From contig OW388296.1 of NCBI GenBank assembly GCA_936450465.1, forward strand, positions 42,512,448-42,576,447: a stretch of 64,000 nucleotides of DNA, given 5' to 3'. The notes beneath the pieces were generated by a model. It worked only from the letters and a program-made list of their open reading frames with translations, searched no databases and was not told the DNA's origin. Of this stretch, positions 12,185 through 26,179 are shown in pieces. The translations under genes and the position numbers were made by a program. The DNA comes from Gibbula magus (lineage: Eukaryota > Mollusca > Gastropoda > Trochida > Trochidae). Positions within the stretch are counted from its first letter, which is position 1; the number at the start of each line of letters is the position of its first letter.

Positions 12185-14248
12185 CAATGTTGATTTCAAT
12201 TGTGATTTACGGTTATCCTTCAAACTTTAATAATAAAAATGTGTAAAAGTAAGTAAACTGGTTTCATTTATTAAACAGGAACCGTAACCCGATTCGAGTG
12301 AGATCCAATCCATTACCGTTCAATACGGTTAATATTTTATAAAACAGATATTTGATTAGTTATTTGTCAAACATCACATTTAGAAACATAAAGAGAATTT
12401 AAATAAGGTCTTTATATCAATACACAAACTTATATAAACAAAAACATTGCATAGTTGTATGTGAGACATATGCATAAAATTCTGAATTCAAACTTGATAA
12501 TAACCAAGCCATCATCATCAAATGGACACGACAATTTATTCATATCCTTACTGCCTCCAAATTCAATATATTATTAAAATGCTTTTTGATGATGATATAA
12601 CTTCTCATAGGTACATTTAGGGATTTACAAGCCAATCGAAACAAATTTATGATAGAGGTTTGGATTGGCCCCAAAAGACTTACGTTGATTAACATAGTTC
12701 CAAAATACCTTATCATGATATATGGTATCTACACATATTTGACACAGTAGGATTATTGGCTAATAATAATGATCCAGAAAGGAGACGTGATGGACAGATA
12801 TATCATTCTCATAAAAAAATATTAGAACCATTGGCTCTGAGGACCTTACTTGAGGCAGATTCATTTAAAGTGAAATTTAAGATTGGCATTGTCTAAGGAG
12901 TGTGTAGAAAAGATTTCAACTTTCTGAGTCTTTAATTTCTTGAGAAGATGAAAATATATGTTTAGGTCATTATCCCTGTTACATATATCTTGGGTCACTG
13001 GGTCAAATTGTCACCAATTTTACAATTTAGAATCCTCATTGGAAAAGGGTTATGTACACAATATGTCAGCTTTTTAGATGTTCTTTACTGGAGAAGAAGT
13101 TGGGTGATATAGCGATTTTAGGTCACGACCCATTTGACCCATATGTGAAATCATATGGCCAACAAATCTATAATATAGAATCCCCATCGGCTTCATAAGC
13201 TAAAACAAACACAACACTGTTGTTGAGGATAAATAATAGAGAGATCCTCTTTGTAGCTCAATGTATTATTCAATTTGTTATGACTTATCATCTAAAATTG
13301 AACATTTCACTGAGAAAGAAGGGAATTTAAAGTATAACCACTGTGGCCATTATTACAGTTTCGACGGTCACCAACTTAACAACTATTAAACCTCAATGGC
13401 CAATAAAATCTATAACAAGTTACCTTTCTACAGCTCTTTGTCAAAAGAAACATGTAGTGAGAGCCATTGTATCAATAACTCAATGTGTAATTAACTAGAC
13501 AAAATGATTTCCTGCAACTGGTAGGTCAATAACGTTCAGAAGATATTAATTTAATTGAAGAAGTATGTTTTGACAAATCAAAAATGCAATTCTTATTTTG
13601 GAGTGTCATACTCCAGATGGGACACCATGCTATATGCTCTTCAGTCTGTCCACATGTGATGAACAGAAATGTGAAGGTCACAATCATGTTCTACCTCTCA
13701 CCTGTCGGCGATTCGTTACGAGGCTGGATAAATCCTTCAAAACGTTGAACAGGACTATCTGATGAGAAACGACTGCATGAACTCCACTCACTGTCACAGG
13801 TGTCTGAAACGAGAATAGTGTACGTGGTGCAACATTTTTCATATATCTATTAGATGTGAGATGAAGTAATTTTTAGTGTAATGCTACTTTAATAATTGGT
13901 AGTATTATTGTTGTGGAAATGCATTTAAAATGAAATGTGGTAATACTTTGTGGCGGAGTCCTTCTGCTTGTTAACGAGCATGATGTATAGAAGAATGGTT
14001 ACAACAACAATTCGAAAGGTAATAACAAGTGTATAATACTCTTCCCTAATATACCCTCATATTGAAACTTAATAAGCTGCTCAATATGACAAACTCAAAT
14101 ACCTCCTGATACTTCATCAGATTCAAACTGCTGATCTGTGGATGACGAATTTAGATACAACTGCTGCCATTCGTGCGATTTTGCCATTCCTTGACTTTGA
14201 CTGTCTTGGTCTCAAAATGAAATTAATTGGATTTCATTTGTGATTTCA

Positions 14249-14566
14249 GGGGGCGGGATAGCTCAGTGGTTAGCGCGTTCGGCTTTGGATCAAGAGGTCC
14301 CGAGTTCGAATCCTGCCAGGGGCATGACAACTTTGTCTGCAGTAGAGAACAGTTCTACACGCAGTAAGGTTTTGGTGCAATGCTACACTGAATTTCAGCG
14401 CAGTACCACCCATGGTTCGTTAGTTCCAGCCGATGCTCGCAGGTTTCACCGCAAGGCATAGCCACATGTCGTTGCGGGCTTTCTCCCTGCGATAATACTA
14501 GCAGCCGCGATATAAGTGAAATACTCTTGGAGGCGGCGTTAAACCACAACTCACCTCACCTCATCT
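14249..14566 (+). mobile_element. tRNA-derived SINE, array copy 4
   Basis: 318 bp. The head reads ATAGCTCAGTGG (A-box variant shared with copies 6 and 10) and the loop is CTTTGGA. Confidence 0.85.
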
Positions 14567-15963
14567 CAATTGTGATTTCAATTGTGATTTACGGTTATCC
14601 TTCAAACTTTAATAATAAAAATGTGTAAAAGTAAGTAAACTGGTTTCATTTATTAAACAGGAACCGTAACCCGATTCGAGTGAGATCCAATCCATTACCG
14701 TTCAATACGGTTAATATTTTATAAAACAGATATTTGATTAGTTATTTGTCAAACATCACATTTAGAAACATAAAGAGAATTTAAATAAGGTCTTTATATC
14801 AATACACGAACTTATATAAACAAAAACATTGCATAGTTGTATGTGAGACATATGCATAAAATTCTGAATTCAAACTTGATAATAACCAAGCAATCATCAT
14901 CAAATGGACACGACAATTTATTCATATCCTTACTGCCTCCAAATTCAATATATTATTAAAATGCTTTTTGATGATGATATAACTTCTCATAGGTACATTT
15001 AGGGATTTACAAGCCAATCGAAACAAATTTATGATAGAGGTTTGGATTGGCCCCAAAAGACTTACGTTGATTAACATAGTTCCAAAATACCTTATCATGA
15101 TATATGGTATCTACACATATTTGACACAGTAGGATTATTGGCTAATAATAATGATCCAGAAAGGAGACGTGATGGACAGATATATCATTCTCATAAAAAA
15201 TATTAGAACCATTGGCTCTGAGGACCTTACTTGAGGCAGATTCATTTAAAGTGAAATTTAAGATTGACATTGTCTAAGGAGTGTGTAGAAAAGATTTCAA
15301 CTTTCTGAGTCTTTAATTTCTTGAGAAGATGAAAATATATGTTGAGGTCATTATCCCTGTTACATATATCTTGGGTCACTGGGTCAAATTGTCACCAATT
15401 TTACAATTTAGAATCCTCATTGGAAAAGGGTTATGTACACAATATGTCAGCTTTTTAGATGTTCTTTACTGGAGAAGAAGTTGGGTGATATAGCGATTTT
15501 AGGTCACGACCCATTTGACCCATATGTGAAATCATATGGCCAACAAATCTATAATATAGAATCCCCATCGGCTTCATAAGCTAAAACAAACACAACACTG
15601 TTGTTGAGGATAAATAATAGAGAGATCCTCTTTGTAGCTCAATGTATTATTCAATTTGTTATGACTTATCATCTAAAATTGAACATTTCACTGAGAAAGA
15701 AGGGAATTTAAAGTATAACCACTGTGGCCATTATTACAGTTTCGACGGTCACCAACTTAACAACTATTAAACCTCAATGGCCAATAAAATCTATAACAAG
15801 TTACCTTTCTACAGCTCTTTGTCAAAAGAAACATGTAGTGAGAGCCATTGTATCAATAACTCAATGTGTAATTAACTAGACAAAATGATTTCTTGAACTG
15901 GTAGGTCAATAAAGTTCAGAAGATATTAATTTAATTGAAGAAGTATGTTTTGACAAATCAAAA

Positions 15964-16233
15964 ATGCAATTCTTATTTTGGAGTGTCATACTCCAGATGG
16001 GACACCACGCTATATGCTCTTCAGTCTGTTCACATGTGATGAACAGAAGTGTGAAGGTCACAATCATGTTCTACCTCTCACCTGTCGGTGATTGGTTACG
16101 AGGAACGAGAAATGCTTCAGAACGGTTAACAGGAATTCCTGATGAGAAACGTCTGCATGAACGCCACTCACTGTCACAGGTGTCTGAAACCAGAATAGTG
16201 TACGTGGTGCAACATTTTTCATATATCTATTAG
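15964..16233 (+). CDS. Recurrent 89-codon ORF of the macrosatellite unit (doubtful gene)
   Basis: An ATG-to-TAG frame of 89 codons, beginning MQFLFWSVILQMGHH and ending VSETRIVYVVQHFSYIY, is open in nine units (6430, 15964, 18345, 20717, 23089, 28927, 34131, 36502, 41719). It is broken in the units at 8822, 11202, 13584, 32086 and 39663. The broken form has lost one G at the CGG/CG position (TTCAAAACGTTGA or TTCAATACGTTGA), which brings in a stop. I recognise no domain; the N-terminus is only mildly hydrophobic. The local G+C is higher than in the flanks, so it may be an old exon or transposon piece caught in the array. Open frames can persist here by homogenisation alone, so protein expression is unsupported. 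Confidence 0.15.
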   Translation: MQFLFWSVILQMGHHAICSSVCSHVMNRSVKVTIMFYLSPVGDWLRGTRNASERLTGIPDEKRLHERHSLSQVSETRIVYVVQHFSYIY

Positions 16234-16628
16234 ATGTGAGATGAAGTAATTTTTAGTGTAATGCTACTTTAATAATTGGTAGTATTATTGTTGTGGAAAT
16301 GCATTTAAAATGAAATGTGGTAATACTTTGTGGCGGAGTCCTTCTGCTTGTTAACGAGCATGATGTATAGAAGAATGGTTACAACAACAATTCGAAAGGT
16401 AATAACAAGTGTATAATACTCTTCCCCAATATACCCTCATATTGAAACTTATTTAGCTGCTAAATATGACAAACTCAAATACCTCCTGATACTTCATCAG
16501 ATTCAAACTGCTGATCTGTGGATGACGAATTTAGATACAACTGCTGCCATTCGTGCGATTTTGCCATTCCTTGACTTTGATTGTCTTGGTCTCAAAATGA
16601 AATTTATTTGATTTCATTTGTGATTTCA

Positions 16629-16946
16629 GGGGGCGGGATAGCGCAGTGGTTAGCGCGTTCGGCTTTTGATCAAGAGGTCCCGAGTTCGAATCCTGCCAGG
16701 GGCATGATTACTTTGTCTGCAGTAGAGAACAGTTCTACACGCAGTAAGGTTTTGGTACAATGCTACACTGAATTTCAGCGCAGTACCACCCATGGTTCGC
16801 TAGTTCCAGCCGATGTTCGCAGGTTTCACCGCAAGGCATAGCCACATGGCGTTGCGGGCTTTCTCCCTGCGATAATACTAGCAGCCGCGATATAAGTGAA
16901 ATACTCTTGGAGGCGGCGTTAAACCACAACTCACCTCACCTCATCT
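16629..16946 (+). mobile_element. tRNA-derived SINE, array copy 5
   Basis: 318 bp with the CTTTTGA loop. A private GGCATGATTAC replaces GGCATGACAAC just after the tRNA-like head. Confidence 0.85.
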
Positions 16947-19009
16947 CAATTTTGATTTCAATTGTGATTTACGGTTATCCTTCAAACTTTAATAATAAAA
17001 ATGTGTAAAAGTAAGTAAACTGGTTTCATTTATTAAACAGGAACCGTAACCCGATTCGAGTGAGATCCAATCCATTACCGTTCAATACGGTTAATATTTT
17101 ATAAAACAGATATTTGATTAGTTATTTGTCAAACATCACATTTAGAAACATAAAGAGAATTTAAATAAGGTCTTTATATCAATACACAAACTTATATAAA
17201 CAAAAACATTGCATAGTTGTATGTGAGACATATGCATAAAATTCTGAATTCAAACTTGATAATAACCAAGCCATCATCATCAAATGGACACGACAATTTA
17301 TTCATATCCTTACTGCCTCCAAATTCAATATATTATTAAAATGCTTTTTGATGATGATATAACTTCTCATAGGTACATTTAGGGATTTACAAGCCAATCG
17401 AAACAAATTTATGATAGAGGTTTGGATTGGCCCCAAAAGACTTACGTTGATTAACATAGTTCCAAAATACCTTATCATGATATATGGTATCTACACATAT
17501 TTGACACAGTAGGATTATTGGCTAATAATAATGATCCAGAAAGGAGACGTGATGGACAGATATATCATTCTCATAAAAAATATAAGAACCATTGGCTCTG
17601 AGGACCTTACTTGAGGCAGATTCATTTAAAGTGAAATTTAAAATTGGCATTGTCTAAGGAGTGTGTAGAAAAGATTTCAACTTTCTGAGTCTTTAATTTC
17701 TTGAGAAGATGAAAATATATGTTTAGGTCATTATCCCTGTTACATATATTTGGGGTCACTGGGTCAAATTGTCACCAAATTTACAATTTAGAATCCTCAT
17801 TGGAAAAGGGTTATGTACACAATATGTCAGCTTTTTAGATGTTCTTTACTGGAGAAGAAGTTGGGTGATATAGCGAGTTTAGGTCACGACCCATTTGACC
17901 CATATGTGAAATCATATGGCCAACAAATCTATAATATAGAATCCCCATCGGCTTCATAAGCTAAAACAAACACAACACTGTTGTTGAGGATAAATAATAG
18001 AGAGATCCTCTTTGTAGCTCAATGTATAATTCAATTTGTTATGACTTATCATCTAAAATTGAACATTTCACTGAGAAAGAAGGGAATTTAAAGTATAACA
18101 ACTGTGGCCATTATTACAGTTTCGACGGTCACCAACTTAACAACTATTAAACCTCAATGGCCAATAAAATCTATAACAAGTTACCTTTCTACAGCTCTTT
18201 GTCAAGAGAAACATGTAGTGAGAGCCGTTGTATCAATAACTCAATGTGTAATTAACATGACAAAATGATTTCCTGCAACTGGTAGGTCAATAACGTTCAG
18301 AAGATATTAATTTAATTGAAGAAGTATGTTTTGACAAATCAAAAATGCAATTCTTATTTTGGAGTGTCATACTCCAGATGGGACACCACGCTATATGCTC
18401 TTCAGTCTGTTCACATGTGATGAACAGAAGTGTGAAGGTCACAATCATGTTCTACCTCTCACCTGTCGGTGATTGGTTACGAGGAACGAGAAATGCTTCA
18501 GAACGGTTAACAGGAATTCCTGATGAGAAACGTCTGCATGAACGCCACTCACTGTCACAGGTGTCTGAAACGAGAATAGTGTACGTGGTGCAACATTTTT
18601 CATATATCTATTAGATGTGAGATGAAGTAATTTTTAGTGTAATGCTACTTTAATAATTGGTAGTATTATTGTTGTGGAAATGCATTTAAAATGAAATGTG
18701 GTAATACTTTGTGGCGGAGTCCTTCTGCTTGTTAACGAGCATGATGTATAGAAGAATGGTTACAACAACAATTCGAAAGGTAATAACAAGTGTATAATAC
18801 TCTTCCCCAATATACCCTCATATTGAAACTTATTAAGCTGCTCAATATGACAAACTCAAATACCTCCTGATACTTCATCAGATTCAAACTGCTGATCTGT
18901 GGATGACGAATTTAGATACAACTGCTGCCATTCGTGCGATTTTGCCATTCCTTGACTTTGACTGTCTTGGTCTCAAAATGAAATTTATTGGATTTCATTT
19001 GTGATTTCA

Positions 19010-19327
19010 GGGGGCGGGATAGCTCAGTGGTTAGCGCGTTCGGCTTTGGATCAAGAGGTCCCGAGTTCGAATCCTGCCAGGGGCATGACAACTTTGTCTG
19101 CAGGAGAGAACAGTTCTACACGCAGTAAGGTTTTGGTGCAATGCTACACTGAATTTCAGCGCAGTACCACCCATGGTTCGCTAGTTCCAGCCGATGCTCG
19201 CAGGTTTCACCGCAAGGCATAGCCACATGGCGTTGCGGGCTTTCTCCCTGCGATAATACTAGCAGCCGCGATATAAGTGAAATACTCTTGGAGGCGGCGT
19301 TAAACCACAACTCACCTCACCTCATCT
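19010..19327 (+). mobile_element. tRNA-derived SINE, array copy 6
   Basis: 318 bp with the ATAGCTCAGTGG head. A private CTGCAGGAGAG replaces CTGCAGTAGAG. Confidence 0.85.
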
Positions 19328-21381
19328 CAATTGTGATTTCAATTGTGATTTACGGTTATCCTTCAAACTTTAATAATAAAAAAGTGTAAAAGTAAGTAAA
19401 CTGGTTTCATTTATTAAACAGGAACCGTAACCCCATTTCAATGCATTACCGTTCAATACGATTAATATTTTATAAAACAGGTATTTGATTAGTTATTTGT
19501 CAAACATCACATTTAGAAACATAAAGAGAATGTAAATAAGGTCTTTATATCAATACACGAACTTATATAAAACAAAAAAATTCCATAGTTGTATGTGAGA
19601 CATATGCATAAAATTCTGAATTCAAACTTGATAATAACCAAGCCATCATCATCAAATGGACACGACAATTTATTCATATCCTTACTGCCTCCAAATTCAA
19701 TATATTATTAAAATGCTTTTTGATGATGATATAACTTCTCATAGGTACATTTAGGGATTTACAAGCCAATCGAAACAAATTTATGATAGAGGTTTGGATT
19801 GGCCCCAAAAGACTTACGTTGATTAACATAGTTCCAAAATACCTTATCATGATATATGGTATCTACACATATTTGACACAGTAGGATTATTGGCTAATAA
19901 TAATGATCCAGAAAGGAGACGTGATGGACAGATATATCATTCTCATAAAAAATATTAGAACCATTGGCTCTGAGGACCTTACTTGAGGCAGATTCATTTA
20001 AAGTGAAATTTAAGGTTGGCATTGTCTAAGGAGTGTGTAGAAAAGATTTCAACTTTCTGAGTCTTTAATTTCTTGAGAAGATGAAAATATATGTTTAGGT
20101 CATTATCCCTGTTACATATATTTGGGGTCACTGGGTCAAATTGTCACCATTTTTACAATTTAGAATCCTCATTGGAAAAGGGTTATGTACACAATATGTC
20201 AGCTTTTTAGATGTTCTTTACTGGAGAAGAAGTTGGGTGATATAGCGATTTTAGGTCACGACCCATTTGACCCATATGTGAAATCATATGGCCAACAAAT
20301 CTATAATATAGAATCCCCATCGGCTTCATAAGCTAAAACAAACACAACACTGTTGTTGAGGATAAATAATAGAGAGATCCTCTTTGTAGCTCAATGTATT
20401 ATTCAATTTGTTATGACTTATCATCTGAAATTGAACATTTCACTGAGAAAGAAGGGAATTTAAAGTATAACCACTGTGGCCATTATTACAGTTTCGACGG
20501 TCACCAACTTAACAACTATTAAACCTCAATGGCCAATAAAATCTATAACAAGTTACCTTTCTACAGCTCTTTGTCAAGAGAAACATGTAGTGAGAGCCAT
20601 TGTATCAATAACTCAATGTGTAATTAACTAGACAAAATGATTTCCTGCAACTGGTAGGTCAATAAAGTTCAGAAGATATTATTTTAATTGAAGAAGTATG
20701 TTTTGACAAATCAAAAATGCAATTCTTATTTTGGAGTGTCATACTCCAGATGGGACACCACGCTATATGCTCTTCAGTCTGTTCACATGTGATGAACAGA
20801 AGTGTGAAGGTCACAATCATGTTCTACCTCTCACCTGTCGGTGATTGGTTACGAGGAACGAGAAATGCTTCAGAACGGTTAACAGGAATTCCTGATGAGA
20901 AACGTCTGCATGAACGCCACTCACTGTCACAGGTGTCTGAAACGAGAATAGTGTACGTGGTGCAACATTGTTCATATATCTATTAGATGTGAGATGAAGT
21001 AATTTTTAGTGTAATGCTATTTTAATTATTGGTAGTATTATTGTTGTGGAAATGCATTTAAAATGAAATGTGGTAATACTTTGTGACGGAGTCCTTCTGC
21101 TTGTTAACGAGCATGATGTATAGAAGAATGGTTACAACAACAATTCGAAAGGTAATAACAAGTGTATAATACTCTTCCCTAATATACCCTCATATTGAAA
21201 CTTATTAAGCTGCTCAATATGACAAACTCAAATACCTCCTGATACTTCATCAGATTCAAACTGCTGATCTGTGGATGACGAATTTAGATACAACTGCTGC
21301 CATTCGTGCGATTTTGCCATTCCTTGACTTTGACTGTCTTGGTCTCAAAATGAAATTTATTGGATTTCATTTGTGATTTCA

Positions 21382-21699
21382 GGGGGCGGGATAGCGCAGT
21401 GGTTAGCGCGTTAGGCTTTGGATCAAGAGGTCCCGAGTTCGAATCCTGCCAGGGGCATGACAACTTTGTCTGCAGTAGAGAACAGTTCTACACGCAGTAA
21501 GGTTTTGGTGCAATGCTACACTGAATTTCAGCGCAGTACCACCCATGGTTCGCTAGTTCCAGCCGATGCTCGCAGGTTTCACCGCAAGGCATAGCCACAT
21601 GGCGTTGCGGGCTTTCTCCCTGCGATAATACTAGCAGCCGCGATATAAGTGAAATACTCTTGGAGGCGGCGTTAAACCACAACTCACCTCACCTCATCT
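21382..21699 (+). mobile_element. tRNA-derived SINE, array copy 7
   Basis: 318 bp with GCGCGTTAGGC in place of GCGCGTTCGGC, a change shared with copy 8 only. This indicates recent duplication of units 7 and 8. Confidence 0.85.
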
Positions 21700-23753
21700 C
21701 AATTGTGATTTCAATTGTGATTTACGGTTATCCTCCAAACTTTAATAATAAAAAAGTGTAAAAGTAAGTAAACTGGTTTCATTTATTAAACAGGAACCGT
21801 AACCCCATTTCAATGCATTACCGTTCAATACGATTAATATTTTATAAAACAGGTATTTGATTAGTTATTTGTCAAACATCACATTTAGAAACATAAAGAG
21901 AATGTAAATAAGGTCTTTATATCAATACACGAACTTATATAAAACAAAAAAATTCCATAGTTGTATGTGAGACATATGCATAAAATTCTGAATTCAAACT
22001 TGATAATAACCAAGCCATCATCATCAAATGGACACGACAATTTATTCATATCCTTACTGCCTCCAAATTCAATATATTATTAAAATGCTTTTTGATGATG
22101 ATATAACTTCTCATAGGTACATTTAGGGATTTACAAGCCAATCGAAACAAATTTATGATAGAGGTTTGGATTGGCCCCAAAAGACTTACGTTGATTAACA
22201 TAGTTCCAAAATACCTTATCATGATATATGGTATCTACACATATTTGACACAGTAGGATTATTGGCTAATAATAATGATCCAGAAAGGAGACGTGATGGA
22301 CAGATATATCATTCTCATAAAAAATATTAGAACCATTGGCTCTGAGGACCTTACTTGAGGCAGATTCATTTAAAGTGAAATTTAAGGTTGGCATTGTCTA
22401 AGGAGTGTGTAGAAAAGATTTCAACTTTCTGAGTCTTTAATTTCTTGAGAAGATGAAAATATATGTTTAGGTCATTATCCCTGTTACATATATTTGGGGT
22501 CACTGGGTCAAATTGTCACCATTTTTACAATTTAGAATCCTCATTGGAAAAGGGTTATGTACACAATATGTCAGCTTTTTAGATGTTCTTTACTGGAGAA
22601 GAAGTTGGGTGATATAGCGATTTTAGGTCACGACCCATTTGACCCATATGTGAAATCATATGGCCAACAAATCTATAATATAGAATCCCCATCGGCTTCA
22701 TAAGCTAAAACAAACACAACACTGTTGTTGAGGATAAATAATAGAGAGATCCTCTTTGTAGCTCAATGTATTATTCAATTTGTTATGACTTATCATCTGA
22801 AATTGAACATTTCACTGAGAAAGAAGGGAATTTAAAGTATAACCACTGTGGCCATTATTACAGTTTCGACGGTCACCAACTTAACAACTATTAAACCTCA
22901 ATGGCCAATAAAATCTATAACAAGTTACCTTTCTACAGCTCTTTGTCAAGAGAAACATGTAGTGAGAGCCATTGTATCAATAACTCAATGTGTAATTAAC
23001 TAGACAAAATGATTTCCTGCAACTGGTAGGTCAATAAAGTTCAGAAGATATTATTTTAATTGAAGAAGTATGTTTTGACAAATCAAAAATGCAATTCTTA
23101 TTTTGGAGTGTCATACTCCAGATGGGACACCACGCAATATGCTCTTCAGTCTGTTCACATGTGATGAACAGAAGTGTGAAGGTCACAATCATGTTCTACC
23201 TCTCACCTGTCGGTGATTGGTTACGAGGAACGAGAAATGCTTCAGAACGGTTAACAGGAATTCCTGATGAGAAACGTCTGCATGAACGCCACTCACTGTC
23301 ACAGGTGTCTGAAACGAGAATAGTGTACGTGGTGCAACATTGTTCATATATCTATTAGATGTTAGATGAAGTAATTTTTAGTGTAATGCTATTTTAATTA
23401 TTGGTAGTATTATTGTTGTGGAAATGCATTTAAAATGAAATGTGGTAATACTTTGTGACGGAGTCCTTCTGCTTGTTAACGAGCATGATGTATAGAAGAA
23501 TGGTTACAACAACAATTCGAAAGGTAATAACAAGTGTATAATACTCTTCCCTAATATACCCTCATATTGAAACTTATTAAGCTGCTCAATATGACAAACT
23601 CAAATACCTCCTGATACTTCATCAGATTCAAACTGCTGATCTGTGGATGACGAATTTAGATACAACTGCTGCCATTCGTGCGATTTTGCAATTCCTTGAC
23701 TTTGACTGTCTTGGTCTCAAAATGAAATTTATTGGATTTCATTTGTGATTTCA

Positions 23754-24071
23754 GGGGGCGGGATAGCGCAGTGGTTAGCGCGTTAGGCTTTTGATCAAGA
23801 GGTCCCGAGTTCGAATCCTGCCAGGGGCATGACAACTTTGTCTGCAGTAGAGAACAGTTCTACACGCAGTAAGGTTTTGGTGCAATGCTACACTGAATTT
23901 CAGCGCAGTACCACCCATGGTTCGCTAGTTCCAGCCGATGCTCGCAGGTTTCACCGCAAGGCATAGCCACATGGCGTTGCGGGCTTTCTCCCTGCGATAA
24001 TACTAGCAGCCGCGATATAAGTGAAATACTCTTGGAGGCGGCGTTAAACCACAACTCACCTCACCTCATCT
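23754..24071 (+). mobile_element. tRNA-derived SINE, array copy 8
   Basis: 318 bp. Shares GTTAGGC with copy 7 but has the CTTTTGA loop variant, so variants are mixed between units (gene conversion or unequal exchange). Confidence 0.85.
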
Positions 24072-24819
24072 CAATTGTGATTTCAATTGTGATTTACGGT
24101 TATCCTCCAAACTTTAATAATAAAAAAGTGTAAAAGTAAGTAAACTGGTTTCATTTATTAAACAGGAACCGTAACCCCATTTCAATGCATTACCGTTCAA
24201 TACGATTAATATTTTATAAAACAGGTATTTGATTAGTTATTTGTCAAACATCACATTTAGAAACATAAAGAGAATGTAAATAAGGTCTTTATATCAATAC
24301 ACGAACTTATATAAAACAGAAAAATTCCATAGTTGTATGTGAGACATATGCATAAAATTCTGAATTCAAACTTGATAATAACCAAGCCATCATCATCAAA
24401 TGGACACGACAATTTATTCATATCCTTACTGCCTCCAAATTCAATATATTATTAAAATGCTTTTTGATGATGATATAACTTCTCAAAGGTACATTTAGGG
24501 ATTTACAAGCTAATCGAAACAAATTTATCATAGAGGTTTGGATTGGCCCCAAAAGACTTACGTTGATTAACATAGTTCCTAAATACCTTATCATGATATA
24601 TGGTATCTAAACATATTTGACACAGTAGGATTATTGGCTAATAATAATGATCCAGAAAGGAGACGTGATGGACACATATATCACAGCAAAAATGACTGAG
24701 TATCCTGCAATCTGGAAACCAACTGGAAACTGAGTAATAGGAGTATCCACTTGGTATCCATCTGCTGAAACTAGGTAACCTGGTTTCCAACTAGAATCCA
24801 TTTTGGATTCTATAACATT

Positions 24820-25435
24820 AAGTATTTCCGTGATGGAAACCAACTGGAAACATTGATTATGTGTTTCATGTTGGTTTCCATTCCTGGAAATTGCAATCAA
24901 TGTTTCCATGAAATGGAAATCAACATGAAACCATAATCTGAAGTTTCATGTTAGTTTCCATTCCTGTAAATTGCAATTATTGTTTCCAGAAAATGGAAAC
25001 CAACATGAAACTATCAAGTGAAGTTTCATGTTGGTTTCCATTCCTGGATATCTGCATTGAAAGATTACATTAAATGGAAACCAACATGAAACTACCACAG
25101 CACACATGACTGAGTATCCTGAAATCGGGAAACCAACTTTTAATTTGGTAATAGGGGTATCCACTTGCTATCCTATCACTGAAACTTGGCAACCTGGTTT
25201 CCAATTAGAATCCATTTTGGACTCTATGATATGTAATATTTCCGTAACGGAAACCAACATGAAACTATAATGTGAAGTTTCATGTTGGTTTCCATTAGTG
25301 TAAATAACAATTATTGTTTCCCGAAAATGGAAACCAACATGAAACTATCAAGTGTAGTTTAATGTTGGTTTCATTACCTGAAATTTACAATTACTGATTC
25401 CATTAATTGGAAACCAACATGAAACTATCAAGTGT
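24820..25435. repeat. Left subterminal repeat block of the CACTA-like element
   Basis: About five alternations of AGTTTCATGTTGGTTTCCATT and its complement, spaced by AT-rich linkers such as CCTGGAAATTGCAATTATTG. Together they make a roughly 85-bp quasi-periodic inverted array. In CACTA elements such motifs serve as transposase binding sites (family knowledge). Confidence 0.7.
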
Positions 25436-25967
25436 CATGCAGTGTAATGTAGTGTAATGGAAACAGATAATGAAATAATTAAGAACCCGTGTATCCATTT
25501 GTTCACCATTTGTTCAAATCAAAAGACCCATAGAAATCAGATTAGTTATCCATTATTTAAAATTGCACATGTATTCAAAGCAAAGTAATTCAATATTAAT
25601 TATTATGATACACATGTTCAAATAAATTTTTCAGATGAAGCTTTACAAAGAATGGTTAACTATACTTTTGAGAAAAATAAAGTCTTGCAAATGTTATATT
25701 TATATAAACAACTAAATAACTGAAACCCTTGTTTGATATGATATGATATTTACCGTATTGCTTTTCATTTCGACAATACCATAACTTATATCAACCATGA
25801 TATGTTTTGATTGTATTATTCATTGTATTGCGTGTGTAATGTTGGACTTACTATTTAACATCCAAACAATAATATCAATTACAAACCCTAAGATTCAGTT
25901 AGCCTTAATTTGTTAATTAGATGTAGGTCAAATGTATGCGCCGTATCCCCGGACGCTCGCTGTCCAC

Positions 25968-26179
25968 CATATGGTGTTATATAATAGCCAGACCATGTGC
26001 TCTCTCAGACAAAGAGCTTTGTTCATCATCCACATTTTGGCGCGATTAAATTTCCAGTATAACCCGTGACTGATTGAAGAAACAGAATCTTGTCTGCCGG
26101 GTGTACGTGAACTTCAGTGGCAACAACTGTTGTCATTCACGGAGGGAAAACAACATGATGTTTCTACAACTGCATGCAG
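25968..26179 (+). promoter_or_regulatory. Possible promoter and first exon inside the CACTA-like element
   Basis: The palindrome CACCATATGGTG is followed by a TATA-like TTATATAATA. About 200 bp downstream, an ATG (26155) starts a short frame that ends at a good donor, TGCATGCAG|GTACCG (26179). An acceptor TTTATAACATTTCAG at 27052 continues this frame in phase to TAG at 27105, giving a peptide of only about 25 residues. Weak evidence; it may be a relic of the parent transposon's 5' exon or of a captured gene. Confidence 0.2.
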
